From contig JAIKVV010000052.1 of assembly GCA_024685385.1 (NCBI GenBank), forward strand, positions 1 through 64,000: DNA of 64,000 nucleotides. Direction: 5' to 3'. Below, in pieces: positions 18,001 through 25,926 of the stretch (the stretch's first letter is position 1; the number at the start of each line of letters is the position of its first letter). The DNA is from Saccharofermentans sp. (GTDB taxonomy: Bacteria; Bacillota; Clostridia; Saccharofermentanales; Saccharofermentanaceae). A program made the position numbers and the translations under genes. The notes beneath the pieces are model-generated. The model was not told the DNA's origin, ran no database searches, and saw nothing but the letters and a program-made list of their open reading frames with translations.

Positions 18001-18743
18001 GTCTTGAGTTCGGCGTCAGATCGATCTACGAATGCCGCAGCGTAAGAAAGCTTGCGGCAAGCATTGGATCAGTTCCTGCAGCCGAGGAAGCACCATCCTT
18101 AGATCACTCGGCCTTCCCCCTCGAAAGGACCCCGCGGGACCTCCGCTTCTTCCGCCGCTTCGCGTCTTTCTCCCGCAGACATTACAGGCTTAATGTCAAG
18201 TTTGAATCTGACGTAGACTTTAACGGGCGCTTCATCATCTGCCCCGATCACGAGACCATGTTAGACCCCCTCTGGGTCTGGGCCGCCCTTGAAGATAAGA
18301 TCGACATCAACGACTGCGCCGCCATCGGTGCCGCAGAGTTCCTGGATAAGAAACTTTCATCATCGATCTTCAGGCTGATCGGCGGCATTCCCGTCGACAG
18401 GACCGGCGACTTCCTCCCTGCTCTTACCCGCGCTGAAGAAGTGATCTTGAAAGAAAAGAAATACCTCCTGATCCACCCCGAAGGCACCCGCTCCAGAACA
18501 GGTGAATTGAGCGAGTTCAAGATAGGCGCAGGCATTATCGCAGCCAACACGGGAATCCCCGTGATCCCGGTCTCCTTGCACGGCGCAGGCGGGATCTTTC
18601 CGGTCGGTACCAAGAGGCCAAAGCTTTTCGCGCCTAAAGATCATCCCCTCACGATCCGCTTCGGCAGCCCTGTTGTTCCCGAAGGCAAGTCACCGGAAGA
18701 AATAATGGCAGAAGTCAGAGAGCAGATCGTGTCCCTGCGATAA
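15030..18743 (+). CDS. Single-module NRPS (C-A-PCP) fused to a PlsC-type acyltransferase
   Basis: 1237 aa. Condensation domain at residues about 1-420, with 'SHLIADAW' near 127-134 in place of HHxxxDG: the second His and the Asp are kept, the first His is Ser. Adenylation domain about 440-930: 'FTSGSTGKPKAVG', 'NIYGPAETTVW', 'YETGDLGYFLPDGR', 'LTASGKIERK'. Carrier protein about 945-1010, with 'SGGDSFAAMEL' holding the pantetheine Ser. The C-terminal 1050-1237 is a PlsC/LPLAT domain, with 'DHETMLD' (HxxxxD) and 'HPEGTRSRTG'. By hand alignment to GrsA the ten-residue specificity code reads D-I-T-Q-I-G-I-V-W-K, close to the Gly code. No thioesterase is present. I infer synthesis or transfer of an acylated amino acid, possibly glycine, to a lipid. 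Confidence 0.9.
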   Translation: MAHLTPAQKSISDLAEFYKDSGIDTLCGAVLFDEKLDKDLVTKAVRHLLSKHENFNLRFTREDGRIVQNVVVSEDIQVPHKSFDSIEELREYCNKDARIPFGCDGSVMYRIMTFDLPSRSGIMLSASHLIADAWTYSLIVKYFYDSYNALKNGLPLDMSAGRYSDYILKSDEYLASDSYLKDKEFWEAEYSGGISPSSLGRTINESGIESARYITGISEELSQAAVRFAVENKSTIAVLFETAILIYLDRINGEEGPVTIGVPISGRGNAEEKKTAGMIISTIPLTAAVEGSMSVISLCRKVSSKHREIFRHRRLPYEDIIRAARQNSAGLMRLYNVIVSCQNSRTDVPSVTEWFSGGHSEVPLAIHIDDRDSNGNYKITIDHQTGIYSPEEAALTAERIKHIIRQMVSDKDLMVKDISILPPSEKELILDGFNQTAADYRKDSCVQEMFSEKVISNPDGIAISFAGKDHTFANIDMMSDTLASSLIDKGAGPGNIVPIIASRSHLVIISMLAVLKTGAAYMPVSPDYPESRISYMTDAVTTSCVLTSGYDYEGDNVIDLDTFDFDKKSEKVLFRNSPADLCYVVFTSGSTGKPKAVGITHKNVLNYCACNQFNVAGGIIKGSDRKILSVTNIVFDIFVTESILALLNGIQIVMASDDDVFSGKALASLIRSSGANIIQTTPTKMKSYLLDKEFASCLKSIGTVILGGEEFPESLAGIIASKTGASIYNIYGPAETTVWSSYSSVGKGDITIGKPVANTSIYILDGSSAPCPVGITGGIFISGDGVGPGYINNPELSSERFVPDPWHEGQIMYETGDLGYFLPDGRIRFCGRRDGQIKLRGLRIELGEIEHAMTDITGIDLAAAVLRKDDSGNPYLIGFYTSSIPVLEQDIRTILLGKLPSYMVPNRIIPIEKMPLTASGKIERKSLPEVTVITDSANEYVAPGNDTEKVLCELFAKVLKRNRTGCEDDFFESGGDSFAAMELVALASEKGLEFGVRSIYECRSVRKLAASIGSVPAAEEAPSLDHSAFPLERTPRDLRFFRRFASFSRRHYRLNVKFESDVDFNGRFIICPDHETMLDPLWVWAALEDKIDINDCAAIGAAEFLDKKLSSSIFRLIGGIPVDRTGDFLPALTRAEEVILKEKKYLLIHPEGTRSRTGELSEFKIGAGIIAANTGIPVIPVSLHGAGGIFPVGTKRPKLFAPKDHPLTIRFGSPVVPEGKSPEEIMAEVREQIVSLR

Positions 18744-18750
18744 AGTAGCC

Positions 18751-18958
18751 AAGCAAGTTGCTCTGTGTTATATCTCCGCTTCGCTCCGATATAACACATT
18801 TCTCGCAACCCTTGCAAGCAAGTTGCTCTGTTTTATATCTCCGCTTCGCTTCGATATAACACATTTCTCGCAACCCTTGCAAGCAAGTTGCTCTGTTTTA
18901 TATCTCCGCTTCGCTTCGATATAACACATTTCTCGCAACCCTTGCAAGCAAGTTGCTC
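18751..18958. repeat. Tandem array of 65-bp hairpin units
   Basis: Three full 65-bp copies start at 18751, 18816 and 18881, with a 13-bp partial fourth at 18946. Copies 2 and 3 are identical; copy 1 differs at two positions. Each unit is an imperfect palindrome: GCAAG...CTTGC and GTTGC...GCAAC outside, and GTTATATC/GATATAAC inside (ten pairs in copy 1). There are no spacers, so this is not CRISPR. The array fills the gap between the NRPS stop and the tRNA promoter. Confidence 0.9.
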
Positions 18959-18965
18959 GAATATA

Positions 18966-18974
18966 TGTTATAAT
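18966..18974 (+). promoter_or_regulatory. Extended -10 promoter of tRNA-Pro
   Basis: TGTTATAAT ends 14 bp before the tRNA start. The repeat array supplies the upstream sequence, with no good -35. Confidence 0.5.
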
Positions 18975-18988
18975 CACGGTCGCGGCTT

Positions 18989-19064
18989 CGAGGTGTAGCG
19001 CAGTTGGTAGCGTACGTGCTTTGGGAGCATGGGGTCGCGGGTTCGAATCCTGTCACCTCGACCA
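18989..19064 (+). tRNA. tRNA-Pro (anticodon TGG)
   Basis: 76 nt including the encoded CCA. Acceptor arms CGAGGTG/CACCTCG. Anticodon stem CGTGC/GCATG with loop TTTGGGA gives anticodon TGG. The T arm GCGGGTTCGAATCCTGT is normal. The gene is the integration target of the prophage; its 3' 25 bp are duplicated at the right prophage end and the gene stays intact. Confidence 0.93.
19040..19064 (+). other. attL core within tRNA-Pro
   Basis: 25 bp of the tRNA 3' end (T arm through CCA) are identical to 54452-54476. The flanking bases differ on both sides. Confidence 0.9.
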
Positions 19065-19073
19065 TCGTTTCAA

Positions 19074-19126
19074 TAATGAAAAAGACTGCAAAACCCCTGA
19101 TATTAAAGGTTTTGCGGTTTTTCATT
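19074..19126 (+). terminator. Terminator-like hairpin just inside attL
   Basis: GCAAAACC (19088-19095) pairs with GGTTTTGC (19108-19115), flanked by AATGAAAAA and TTTTTCATT. It may end tRNA transcription in the lysogen, replacing the host terminator now beyond attR. Confidence 0.7.
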
Positions 19127-19166
19127 ATATGTTTCATTACTATATGATAATGAAAAAATCGATCAG

Positions 19167-19190
19167 AATTTACTTCCAAATTTACTTCCA
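19167..19190. repeat. Left candidate integrase arm-type sites (2 x 12 bp)
   Basis: AATTTACTTCCA occurs twice in perfect tandem, about 100 bp inside attL. A related pair (WTTTTACTTCTA) lies just inside attR at 54369-54392 in the same orientation. Confidence 0.6.
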
Positions 19191-19230
19191 ATAAAAAGGT
19201 CCCCGCTCGGCGAGGCTCGAACGGGGGTCC
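19191..19230 (-). terminator. Terminator of the prophage late operon
   Basis: On the minus strand the GC-rich stem GGACCCCCG...CGGGGACC is followed by TTTTTATT. It lies downstream of the endolysin gene. Confidence 0.65.
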
Positions 19231-19297
19231 TAGGGGGGATATTTTATGGATATTTTCGAAAGAAGGATTATCGGGTAGATCGAATGCCTCGCAGATA

Positions 19298-20083
19298 TCA
19301 TTTTAGATATTGGTTGAAGCAGAATCCCTGATAACAGGTATTCCCGTCTGTATACTGAACACAGTACCAAGATCCAATACGGGATCCCAGTCCCGCTACC
19401 GTCTTTCCCTTTTTAATGGTCTTCAGGACGTTATACTTTGTCCCGGGACCATCTCTTAAGTTCAGATTATCCTTATCAGTTACAACAGTATATTTCTTGT
19501 CGATACCTGGGTCTTTCGATGCCTTCGAAAGCATAGCGGCTTTGATAGTCTTAACCGCCTGAGTCGGTGTTGAAGGGGCTGGAGCTGCTGTCTGCTTCTC
19601 TTCAGTAAAGAAGGGTGATTGTGCCCAATATGGCCACGCCTTAGCATTGAACTTTGTCTTGACCACACCGTATGCATGTCCTTTCGCCTCGATCACATAA
19701 CCATCAACATATACACCAACATGTGTCTTCTTGGAATCAGAGCCCTTGAAGACAAGCCTGCCGTTCATCTTGTCAAAGGATGCAATCTTACCCTTCTTTG
19801 TGGCCTTGTTATAGAGTCCGTTAGCCCCCAGATCCTGTGATGTGTTGTACTTCGGCACAGATGTAGGAGTATCTGACCACAAAGCCCCGTTATGGAGCCC
19901 CACGCAGTCATATACTCGTTGGCCATACTGTGAAGAGAAGTCTTTAGCCGTGTAATACTTCGGGTACTGTTTCTTCTTTTCATCATAGAGCTTCTTAGAA
20001 GAAGTCTGACCAAATGTTCCAAACCAGTACGGTTTTCCTACCTGGGCCTTGGCGTATTCAACCAGATATGCATTTGATTTCAT
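19298..20083 (-). CDS. Endolysin: NlpC/P60-like peptidase with SH3 domain
   Basis: 261 aa. Residues about 1-155 form an NlpC/P60-like cysteine peptidase: Cys in 'RVYDCVGLHNGALW' and His in 'KKTHVGVYVDG'. A Thr/Pro/Ala linker leads to a C-terminal bacterial SH3 domain ('YTVVTDKDNLNLRDGPGTKYNVLKTI') that should bind the cell wall. It is the last gene of the late operon, after the holin-like genes, with GGGAG before the ATG. No signal peptide is present, consistent with holin-dependent release. It should cleave peptidoglycan stem peptides. Confidence 0.88.
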   Translation of the reverse strand: MKSNAYLVEYAKAQVGKPYWFGTFGQTSSKKLYDEKKKQYPKYYTAKDFSSQYGQRVYDCVGLHNGALWSDTPTSVPKYNTSQDLGANGLYNKATKKGKIASFDKMNGRLVFKGSDSKKTHVGVYVDGYVIEAKGHAYGVVKTKFNAKAWPYWAQSPFFTEEKQTAAPAPSTPTQAVKTIKAAMLSKASKDPGIDKKYTVVTDKDNLNLRDGPGTKYNVLKTIKKGKTVAGLGSRIGSWYCVQYTDGNTCYQGFCFNQYLK

Positions 20084-20101
20084 CGTTATTATCTCCCTTC
20101 T

Positions 20102-21676
20102 TTATTTGATCTTTATTGCCCTATACCTGACAGAGATTTCAAGTGATGCATTTGAATCTGTATGATATGCTGTGAAATATACAGGTGTTGAAGCGCTCAG
20201 ATTTAAAATGGTCCCAACATGCAAAATTGTAGAAACATTACTGGCAGTAACAGGAGGACATCTTGCCGAATTAACAACACCGCCTAAATTTTGTGATGTT
20301 GTCGATATTCCGCATGCTCTATAACCACCACTTGATGATGCAAAGATAAATCCAGCTTCAATCAACCAAACCCCTGCAGCAAAAGTTTCAGAAGCAATAT
20401 TTGTCGGAGTCGAACCCGAACTCACCTGCTTTGAGGCAGGCTCTTTATTCTCGTAATTCGTGGGAACAGTATTAGTAGCCGCTATAGTTACAGTTCCACT
20501 ACTGTTCGAAAGAGAAACGTTGCTTCCCGCCTTTAAATTCAAAGCTGTAGTATTATTCCCCAAAGCCTGCGTTCCATTAACTTGAATTGGTCTATGGGTA
20601 TTCGTATCGGTCGCTGCTATTGTAACCGTTCCACTGCTATTCGAAAGTGAAACGTTGGAGCCAGCCTTTAGGTTTAGAGCAGTATCATTATTGCCCAACA
20701 CCTGTGAATCATTTACCTGTATAGGTCTGTGCGAATTGACCAGGGGGCCGCTTAATCCGTTGCTATTATCTACAGAAACCAATGACTTTCTGGAGCCTGA
20801 TGAATTATATACAAATATTTCTTTGTTAGTTCCGCTTCCGTTTGTCGAAAAACCTATTACACCGGAATTAGAAGCAGATGGTTTGACTCCAATAACAGCA
20901 TTATTAGTTCCATTACCGACAACCGTTAAATCACCATCACCACTTGTTTTTGCTTGAATTTTTATAGATCCGCTTGCAACTCCATCAACACGATCAAGTT
21001 TATCTCCCGTTATATATCCGCTATCGTTAATCAGATCTGATACTTTAGTGGGAATGCTTGGTTTATTCTTTATAAAATCATCAGATGTATTATTACTCTG
21101 ATTCCAATCAGGCTGAACGTTGACTTCGGCTCCTGCAGCTATTCCTGCAAGTTTCGTCTTCTCGGTGGTTGTATAGTCTTCTGTAGACAACCCTTTTCCA
21201 GTTACCTTGTCAACCTTAAGTTCAAGTAAGGAGTCCACTTGTGCTTTTGTGTAATAATTTGAGAGATTAATAGAAGTATCACCTATTAATTCCCAACCGG
21301 TGCTCGTTCCTGTAATATTGATGTATTCATCGTATATATTATCTGTTTGAGCAGTTGTCTTCGGAAGAAGGTATATAGTTGATGTTGAAATATTCTGTGT
21401 CGGCAGAATCTGGACAACCAATATATTTATCGTTGATACTGCGCTGATCAAAGCATTAACTTCCGCTTGGGTGTATGTATCTGTCTTCAGATAGTAATTG
21501 GAAAGATTGTTAACAGTATTAGTGATAAATCCCGCATCATTTTGAAGATCTGAAACCTTGACAGGAATAGAAGAAGCAAGAGCGACTATATCAGCTCTTG
21601 CTTGTGCATCTCCAACTTCATATAATTCCTCTTTGGGGGTATTATAGTACTCTGTCATCAGCCCGTCATAGTTAGG
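20102..21676 (-). CDS. Phage tail fibre/receptor-binding-like protein
   Basis: 524 aa from the ATG at 21674-21676. The track start uses TTG seven codons upstream, within the ribosome binding site region GAGGAAGGTGATCC. The N-terminal 60 residues look like a baseplate-attachment segment. Repeated 'KVSDLxNDxG(F/Y)IT' and 'LSNYYxK' motifs are typical of phage fibres. Residues about 335-425 hold two near-identical units ('RPIQVN.....LGNN.TALNLKAGSNVSLSNSSGTVTIAAT'). The C-terminus is a compact beta-rich domain, probably the tip. Receptor unknown. Confidence 0.75.
   Translation of the reverse strand, partial: PNYDGLMTEYYNTPKEELYEVGDAQARADIVALASSIPVKVSDLQNDAGFITNTVNNLSNYYLKTDTYTQAEVNALISAVSTINILVVQILPTQNISTSTIYLLPKTTAQTDNIYDEYINITGTSTGWELIGDTSINLSNYYTKAQVDSLLELKVDKVTGKGLSTEDYTTTEKTKLAGIAAGAEVNVQPDWNQSNNTSDDFIKNKPSIPTKVSDLINDSGYITGDKLDRVDGVASGSIKIQAKTSGDGDLTVVGNGTNNAVIGVKPSASNSGVIGFSTNGSGTNKEIFVYNSSGSRKSLVSVDNSNGLSGPLVNSHRPIQVNDSQVLGNNDTALNLKAGSNVSLSNSSGTVTIAATDTNTHRPIQVNGTQALGNNTTALNLKAGSNVSLSNSSGTVTIAATNTVPTNYENKEPASKQVSSGSTPTNIASETFAAGVWLIEAGFIFASSSGGYRACGISTTSQNLGGVVNSARCPPVTASNVSTILHVGTILNLSASTPVYFTAYHTDSNASLEISVRYRAIKIK
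20476..20740. repeat. Two imperfect ~130-bp direct repeats in the fibre gene
   Basis: Two diverged copies (about 20476-20605 and 20613-20740) encode the same 40-odd-residue fibre unit. Differences are mainly at third codon positions, so the protein repeat is under selection. Confidence 0.7.
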
Positions 21677-21896
21677 CATCAGGATCACCTTCCTCAACAG
21701 ACTTTAGATTCTTCTGGTAATTTGATGCTAATATCGTAACGGCAACACCAATAAAGGTATCAAGAGCCGCACATGTAGCAACGATCTGTTGGCCGTATGG
21801 AATGCCCCAAATATCGACTACAGCTGTCATAAATGTAACTGCAGGAGCAACTAACAATGCAACCTTTTTGATTATGTCATATGTCTTGTTATTCAT
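21672..21896 (-). CDS. Phage holin-like small membrane protein
   Basis: 74 aa with two hydrophobic segments (VALLVAPAVTFMTAVVDIWGI and ATCAALDTFIGVAVTILASNY) and a charged tail. This layout, and the position just before fibre and lysin genes, match phi-LC3-type phage holins, which permeabilise the membrane at lysis. AGGAGGTGAAAGG precedes the ATG. Its 3' end overlaps the fibre start by five bases. Confidence 0.78.
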   Translation of the reverse strand: MNNKTYDIIKKVALLVAPAVTFMTAVVDIWGIPYGQQIVATCAALDTFIGVAVTILASNYQKNLKSVEEGDPDA

Positions 21897-22144
21897 CCTT
21901 TCACCTCCTGATTTTTCTCAAGATCTTCTATCCTGTGGTTTGCGACCTTGATTTGTTCTTCAGTAAGATCAGCTCGGCCTTCAAGCTTATACACTCGATC
22001 AATCAGGCCATTATGCTTTTCAACTTCCTTTTTGAGCTCATCGATTTTGTAATTAGTAAGTTTATTTGCTGTAAAAACTGATACGACACCGCCCAAAGCA
22101 GTTCCGGCAAGAGAAAGAACTGCAACTAATATTTCACTTGTCAT
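21893..22144 (-). CDS. XhlA-like small membrane/coiled-coil protein
   Basis: 83 aa. The N-terminal hydrophobic segment (ILVAVLSLAGTALGGVVSVFTA) is followed by a coiled coil (KIDELKKEVEKHNGLIDRVYKLEG). This is common beside phage holins (XhlA-type) and may modulate lysis. It overlaps the holin start by four bases (ATGA). The assignment is by architecture and context. Confidence 0.65.
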   Translation of the reverse strand: MTSEILVAVLSLAGTALGGVVSVFTANKLTNYKIDELKKEVEKHNGLIDRVYKLEGRADLTEEQIKVANHRIEDLEKNQEVKG

Positions 22145-22156
22145 TATCCTTCCTCC

Positions 22157-23638
22157 TTAAGACTGACTTATTGTTATCGAGTACTCAACTTGCATGGTTT
22201 GAGCAGATGTTTTTGTGATAACAGATGCCAGATTATAGACGCTGGCCGCATACATCTTGTTAAGGACTGCCGACGGATATGGACAATCAAAGTAATAAGA
22301 TCCCGACATACCGGAAAGCCAAAGTAACGGTTTGAACTTATCGGCACCAACAATGTTCATCATCACATCCCTGCTGTTCCAGCCATTCAATGCCGGTGCG
22401 TCTTTCAAACACTGATATACCGTATTGTTGTTTATGAGATGACCATTCGCCATCAGTATGCGGTTATGCCCTAAATAAACCGACCATGCCCAAGCCCTAT
22501 CCATTGTGACATTACCAGGATTTGAAATGTCCGTAGTAGTTCCGGTTGCAATATCTATCTTCAAATAGGTTGATAAATCGCCCTTATAAAGATATATATA
22601 ATCCGCTATACCATTATCGGAAGCAGGGTTTAAAGCAACATGTGCTGGTCTATAACCTGTGTTAACGTTCAGTGAGATCTGTGAAGAAAGAGTTAATGTT
22701 CGCGTTGTATTTGTTTTAGCTATCAGATCTATCTCGTTTAAATAAATCGTATTAGTAGGAGATGCTGTTATAATACCGATCGTAAGTTTCTTTGTACCAG
22801 AATTATAAAAGAAAAAATGCCTCACATTATTGATATTAGCAGCGGTGCCTGCAGAGAGATTAACGTTAAATGATTCTGCATGATCATTTTGTCCTTCTCC
22901 GACAGGGCCAAGAAGATCTGCTTTTGTAAGGATTATCGGAACCACTGAAACAGAACAAATCATATCCGTTATCGAATAACAGATCATCGTGTTTTCATCA
23001 AGCATTTCAAAAGGTTGCTTTTGGTAATAGCTGCTTATGTTATCAACATATCTCTTGGTAATAACTTTTGAGTTAATCTCTGCCAACGGACTATATGTCG
23101 GGAATGTCAGATTCGCTTTCCCTGTTCCGCAATCTCCTGTATCTGCATGAGTCAAAGTTAGGGCTCTTATGGGACCATTCCCTTGAGATGCATCCCATGT
23201 CCATACATGTTTCCAGCCGATTGCTTCTCCGCTACTGATAATCTCTTCAGAAAGATTTGAATTAGGGATACCTCGGGCAAGATCGTCAGCTGCACCACCG
23301 TGTTCCTGATCATATGTATTTTGTCCGGCATGTGCTGTCACTGAATTCGATGTTTCTGAAGGGAGAAATACATCATTGGTATCTGAAATCTCGCCACTCC
23401 ATAAACATACGCCACCCAAGAGTTTCTGGTATATGGGCAAAATTTTTGTGAAATCTATAGTTCCCGCAAGATTCTTTTCGAAAATGTTGGCAATAGCGGG
23501 AGTTATGGTATTATCTGCTTCTTCATGTCTGACAATCTTCCCAGATTTTGCATCCCGAAGAGTGAGTGCAACATGACCATGTATCTTTATGTCTCTTAAT
23601 CCATTAAGAACCTGCTTTTTAACATTATCAGTATACAT
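22157..23638 (-). CDS. Phage tail/baseplate structural protein of unknown role
   Basis: 493 aa preceded by GGAGGAATAAAA. The opening 'VALTLRDAKSGKIVRHEEADNTITPA' resembles the start of large virion surface proteins in siphoviruses of Firmicutes. The rest appears beta-rich with no enzymatic motif I recognise. Its place between a tail accessory gene and the holin genes implies an exposed tail or baseplate component. Confidence 0.65.
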   Translation of the reverse strand: MYTDNVKKQVLNGLRDIKIHGHVALTLRDAKSGKIVRHEEADNTITPAIANIFEKNLAGTIDFTKILPIYQKLLGGVCLWSGEISDTNDVFLPSETSNSVTAHAGQNTYDQEHGGAADDLARGIPNSNLSEEIISSGEAIGWKHVWTWDASQGNGPIRALTLTHADTGDCGTGKANLTFPTYSPLAEINSKVITKRYVDNISSYYQKQPFEMLDENTMICYSITDMICSVSVVPIILTKADLLGPVGEGQNDHAESFNVNLSAGTAANINNVRHFFFYNSGTKKLTIGIITASPTNTIYLNEIDLIAKTNTTRTLTLSSQISLNVNTGYRPAHVALNPASDNGIADYIYLYKGDLSTYLKIDIATGTTTDISNPGNVTMDRAWAWSVYLGHNRILMANGHLINNNTVYQCLKDAPALNGWNSRDVMMNIVGADKFKPLLWLSGMSGSYYFDCPYPSAVLNKMYAASVYNLASVITKTSAQTMQVEYSITISQS

Positions 23639-23651
23639 TTTTATTCCTCCA

Positions 23652-24026
23652 TCATATAAGATCGACTATTTTTCGGGAATCCCATAATTGATTGTCCCAG
23701 GTACCGGTAACATTATTGGAATTACATTCGTATAACAAACCATCATGTATAACAACATCGCCGGAGTTATATATGATCGTGCTATCATAATTGTCAGCGA
23801 TCAAATGTAACAACGAATTTATTGCAGCCGTTATAGTCTTTGAGGAAGTCTCAAGTTCTGAAGCATACTCAACCTCCGTCACAATTGTTACCCCCAGTGT
23901 GCTTACAGACTGAGCCTTGGTAATATATCCCGACTCCTGAGTCTCATCTACTTGTGAAGTCATTACCAGATCACTATTTGCTCCCTGTGTAGTTCTTTCC
24001 ATTTCCGACGTTCTCAAATTGCTCAT
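23652..24026 (-). CDS. Small tail-associated protein
   Basis: 124 aa. The N-terminus is Ser/Thr/Gln-rich with a putative helix 'YASELETSSKTITAAINSLLHLI'. The last 45 residues ('YNSGDVVIHDGLLYECNS...GTWDNQLWD') look like the carbohydrate-binding fold of chitin-binding type 3 / phage baseplate accessory modules. It overlaps the upstream tail protein gene by four bases (ATGA). I infer a minor tail or fibre component. Confidence 0.6.
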   Translation of the reverse strand: MSNLRTSEMERTTQGANSDLVMTSQVDETQESGYITKAQSVSTLGVTIVTEVEYASELETSSKTITAAINSLLHLIADNYDSTIIYNSGDVVIHDGLLYECNSNNVTGTWDNQLWDSRKIVDLI

Positions 24027-25912
24027 TCTTCGTCACTTCCTTCCGTGATAATATTGTTCGATCCTGTTTCATCACATATACCATCTATTCCGTTCTCGGT
24101 CACCACATTCATTAACATTCGTTCCATAATGATCATTGCAAAATCCTGTATTCTTCCCTTCAGAGGAATTCCTTTGAATCTTTCAATCTGAACTGCGTCT
24201 GATATCTGAAGCGATCTTGGAACATCTGTATTAACTGTGACTGAATCAGATAATTCTTCAGGATCGATGGATCCAATATCCAATAACTCATATTCATCTC
24301 TTGCTGGAATGACACCATCCCAGACATCATCACCGAGCATACCCTGCGCCCATACCAAAATATGAGCATCTCCAGCATCGATTATTTCAGCCCCATTCAA
24401 CCCAGTCGCAGTAACCTTCAGAACGTAGGTACCAGCAATAACACTTGGCAGATGATAATGAAAATTCACAGTATGCGCGTTATTGTTGCTCGTTCTATTT
24501 CTCTCTGTATATACAAGTGTGGTACCCCGTAACTCAAAATCAGGAACTACTCCAATATCCTCCCACTCTTCCACCGGGTGGTATTCCGTAAGCAACTCAC
24601 CATTCAAGTAGTAGTTTATTTGGATTCCTGCTTTTTGATCAGAATTAAAGGTTGTATGAATTTTCAACTCAACCCAGACTTCAACATCGGCTACTTCAGA
24701 AACTGCAAACCTAACCTGTCCGATATCCACCTCATTGCTTCTCGTAATGATTATTGCATTAGGGTTAATAAATGAAGCGAATTCGATCTTTCCGGTGCTA
24801 TCTTCCTCGTCAGACAACTTGCTCAATCTTTTGTCAGTAAGACTCTGCGTCTCACCAAGATATGGATTTTTCCCAACCGCTACAATCTGATGCTCGCCTC
24901 TCCATTTCCACTTGTTCTTCTGAACCGGGATCAGAGTCGAGTTCATAGCTGCACTTCCGGTAGCCTGGATCAAGTCACCAAGATCGATAGCAGGATCCCC
25001 ATACCAGCCGATATCAGATGGGGTATATCGCAGAGGGCTGATAGCATCAAGTATCTCCTGCAGGACATCCTCTGCCCATTCCTGTGTGTTCTTTTGAATA
25101 AAGTCATTCGCATCAAGTGCCAGATCCTGGCCACTGTCATTACCTACAGATATCAGGTCCTGTCTTCTTAAACAGCTGGCAGATGAATATACTACCTCGT
25201 AATCTGATATGCTTTCTCTTGTTCTTGCATCTGCAGGAATGGTCAATGTAACATCCGTGGTAAAACTCTGAATGAAGATCTTACCTTCTCTGTCGAGTAT
25301 CGCATTACCGGCAAGACATGCAGCCATATCACCCAGAAGATCTCGCCATGTCGTGGAACGATATTTATCACGCAGTTTGAATCCAACCTTAGTTCCGTTC
25401 GGAAGTGCACGGATCTGAGCCCTGGTCTGGGACAACGTCATACCGTTATTTACAGCTATAACTCCCAAAATATCATAAGCTTCTCCCGACAGTTCAATTC
25501 CGCCAGGATACTTCTTATCGAGCTTATCCATCTCATCAAGCGCTGTGATCTTCAGAATGTCATTAGATGTCCTGATACATTCTTTGACCTTAAACACACC
25601 AAGAGGGACATCTTCCCACGTTTCAGGATCATCTGACAGTTTTACACCATGACTCAGAGTAATGGTCGCACCATATATCTTGTATCTGTCGATATTAAGA
25701 TACAGGCCAATATCAAGCTGCGCCTGATATGCCTGGCCCAGCTTTAATTCAGTATCATTAACACACTGATTGGAGAATACCGGTGCTTCAGCCACTAATT
25801 CATTATCGATGGATACAGTAGTCCCGTTCTTAAGCCTGAGGGTTCCCGTAATCCGGGTCTCTCTTTGATCATCGAATATCGTATTCAAATAAGCATTTGA
25901 TACGGGATACAT
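24023..25912 (-). CDS. Phage tail protein (tail-hub/distal, gp18-like)
   Basis: 629 aa, GGAGGTAACAGT before the ATG. The N-terminal half ('GTLRLKNGTTVSIDNELV', 'GVFKVKECIRTSNDILKITALDEMDKLDKKY') is typical of tail-hub/gp27-like proteins located after the tape measure gene. The C-terminal 250 residues form Ig/carbohydrate-binding-like beta modules. No peptidase motif was seen. It should sit at the tail tip and connect to the receptor-binding apparatus. Confidence 0.72.
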   Translation of the reverse strand: MYPVSNAYLNTIFDDQRETRITGTLRLKNGTTVSIDNELVAEAPVFSNQCVNDTELKLGQAYQAQLDIGLYLNIDRYKIYGATITLSHGVKLSDDPETWEDVPLGVFKVKECIRTSNDILKITALDEMDKLDKKYPGGIELSGEAYDILGVIAVNNGMTLSQTRAQIRALPNGTKVGFKLRDKYRSTTWRDLLGDMAACLAGNAILDREGKIFIQSFTTDVTLTIPADARTRESISDYEVVYSSASCLRRQDLISVGNDSGQDLALDANDFIQKNTQEWAEDVLQEILDAISPLRYTPSDIGWYGDPAIDLGDLIQATGSAAMNSTLIPVQKNKWKWRGEHQIVAVGKNPYLGETQSLTDKRLSKLSDEEDSTGKIEFASFINPNAIIITRSNEVDIGQVRFAVSEVADVEVWVELKIHTTFNSDQKAGIQINYYLNGELLTEYHPVEEWEDIGVVPDFELRGTTLVYTERNRTSNNNAHTVNFHYHLPSVIAGTYVLKVTATGLNGAEIIDAGDAHILVWAQGMLGDDVWDGVIPARDEYELLDIGSIDPEELSDSVTVNTDVPRSLQISDAVQIERFKGIPLKGRIQDFAMIIMERMLMNVVTENGIDGICDETGSNNIITEGSDEE

Positions 25913-25926
25913 ACTGTTACCTCCAA

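Noticed and set aside
18751-18958. CRISPR array
   Set aside because: The 65-bp units are contiguous, with no unique spacers and no cas genes in the window.
18898-19191. ORF with MVEVTGFEPATPCSQ on the minus strand
   Set aside because: It is antisense to tRNA-Pro; this peptide is a common artefact of translating tRNA genes backwards.
19198-19230. tRNA-like T arm near the left end
   Set aside because: GTTCGAGCCTCGCC looks like a T arm but there are no other tRNA arms; it is part of the late terminator.
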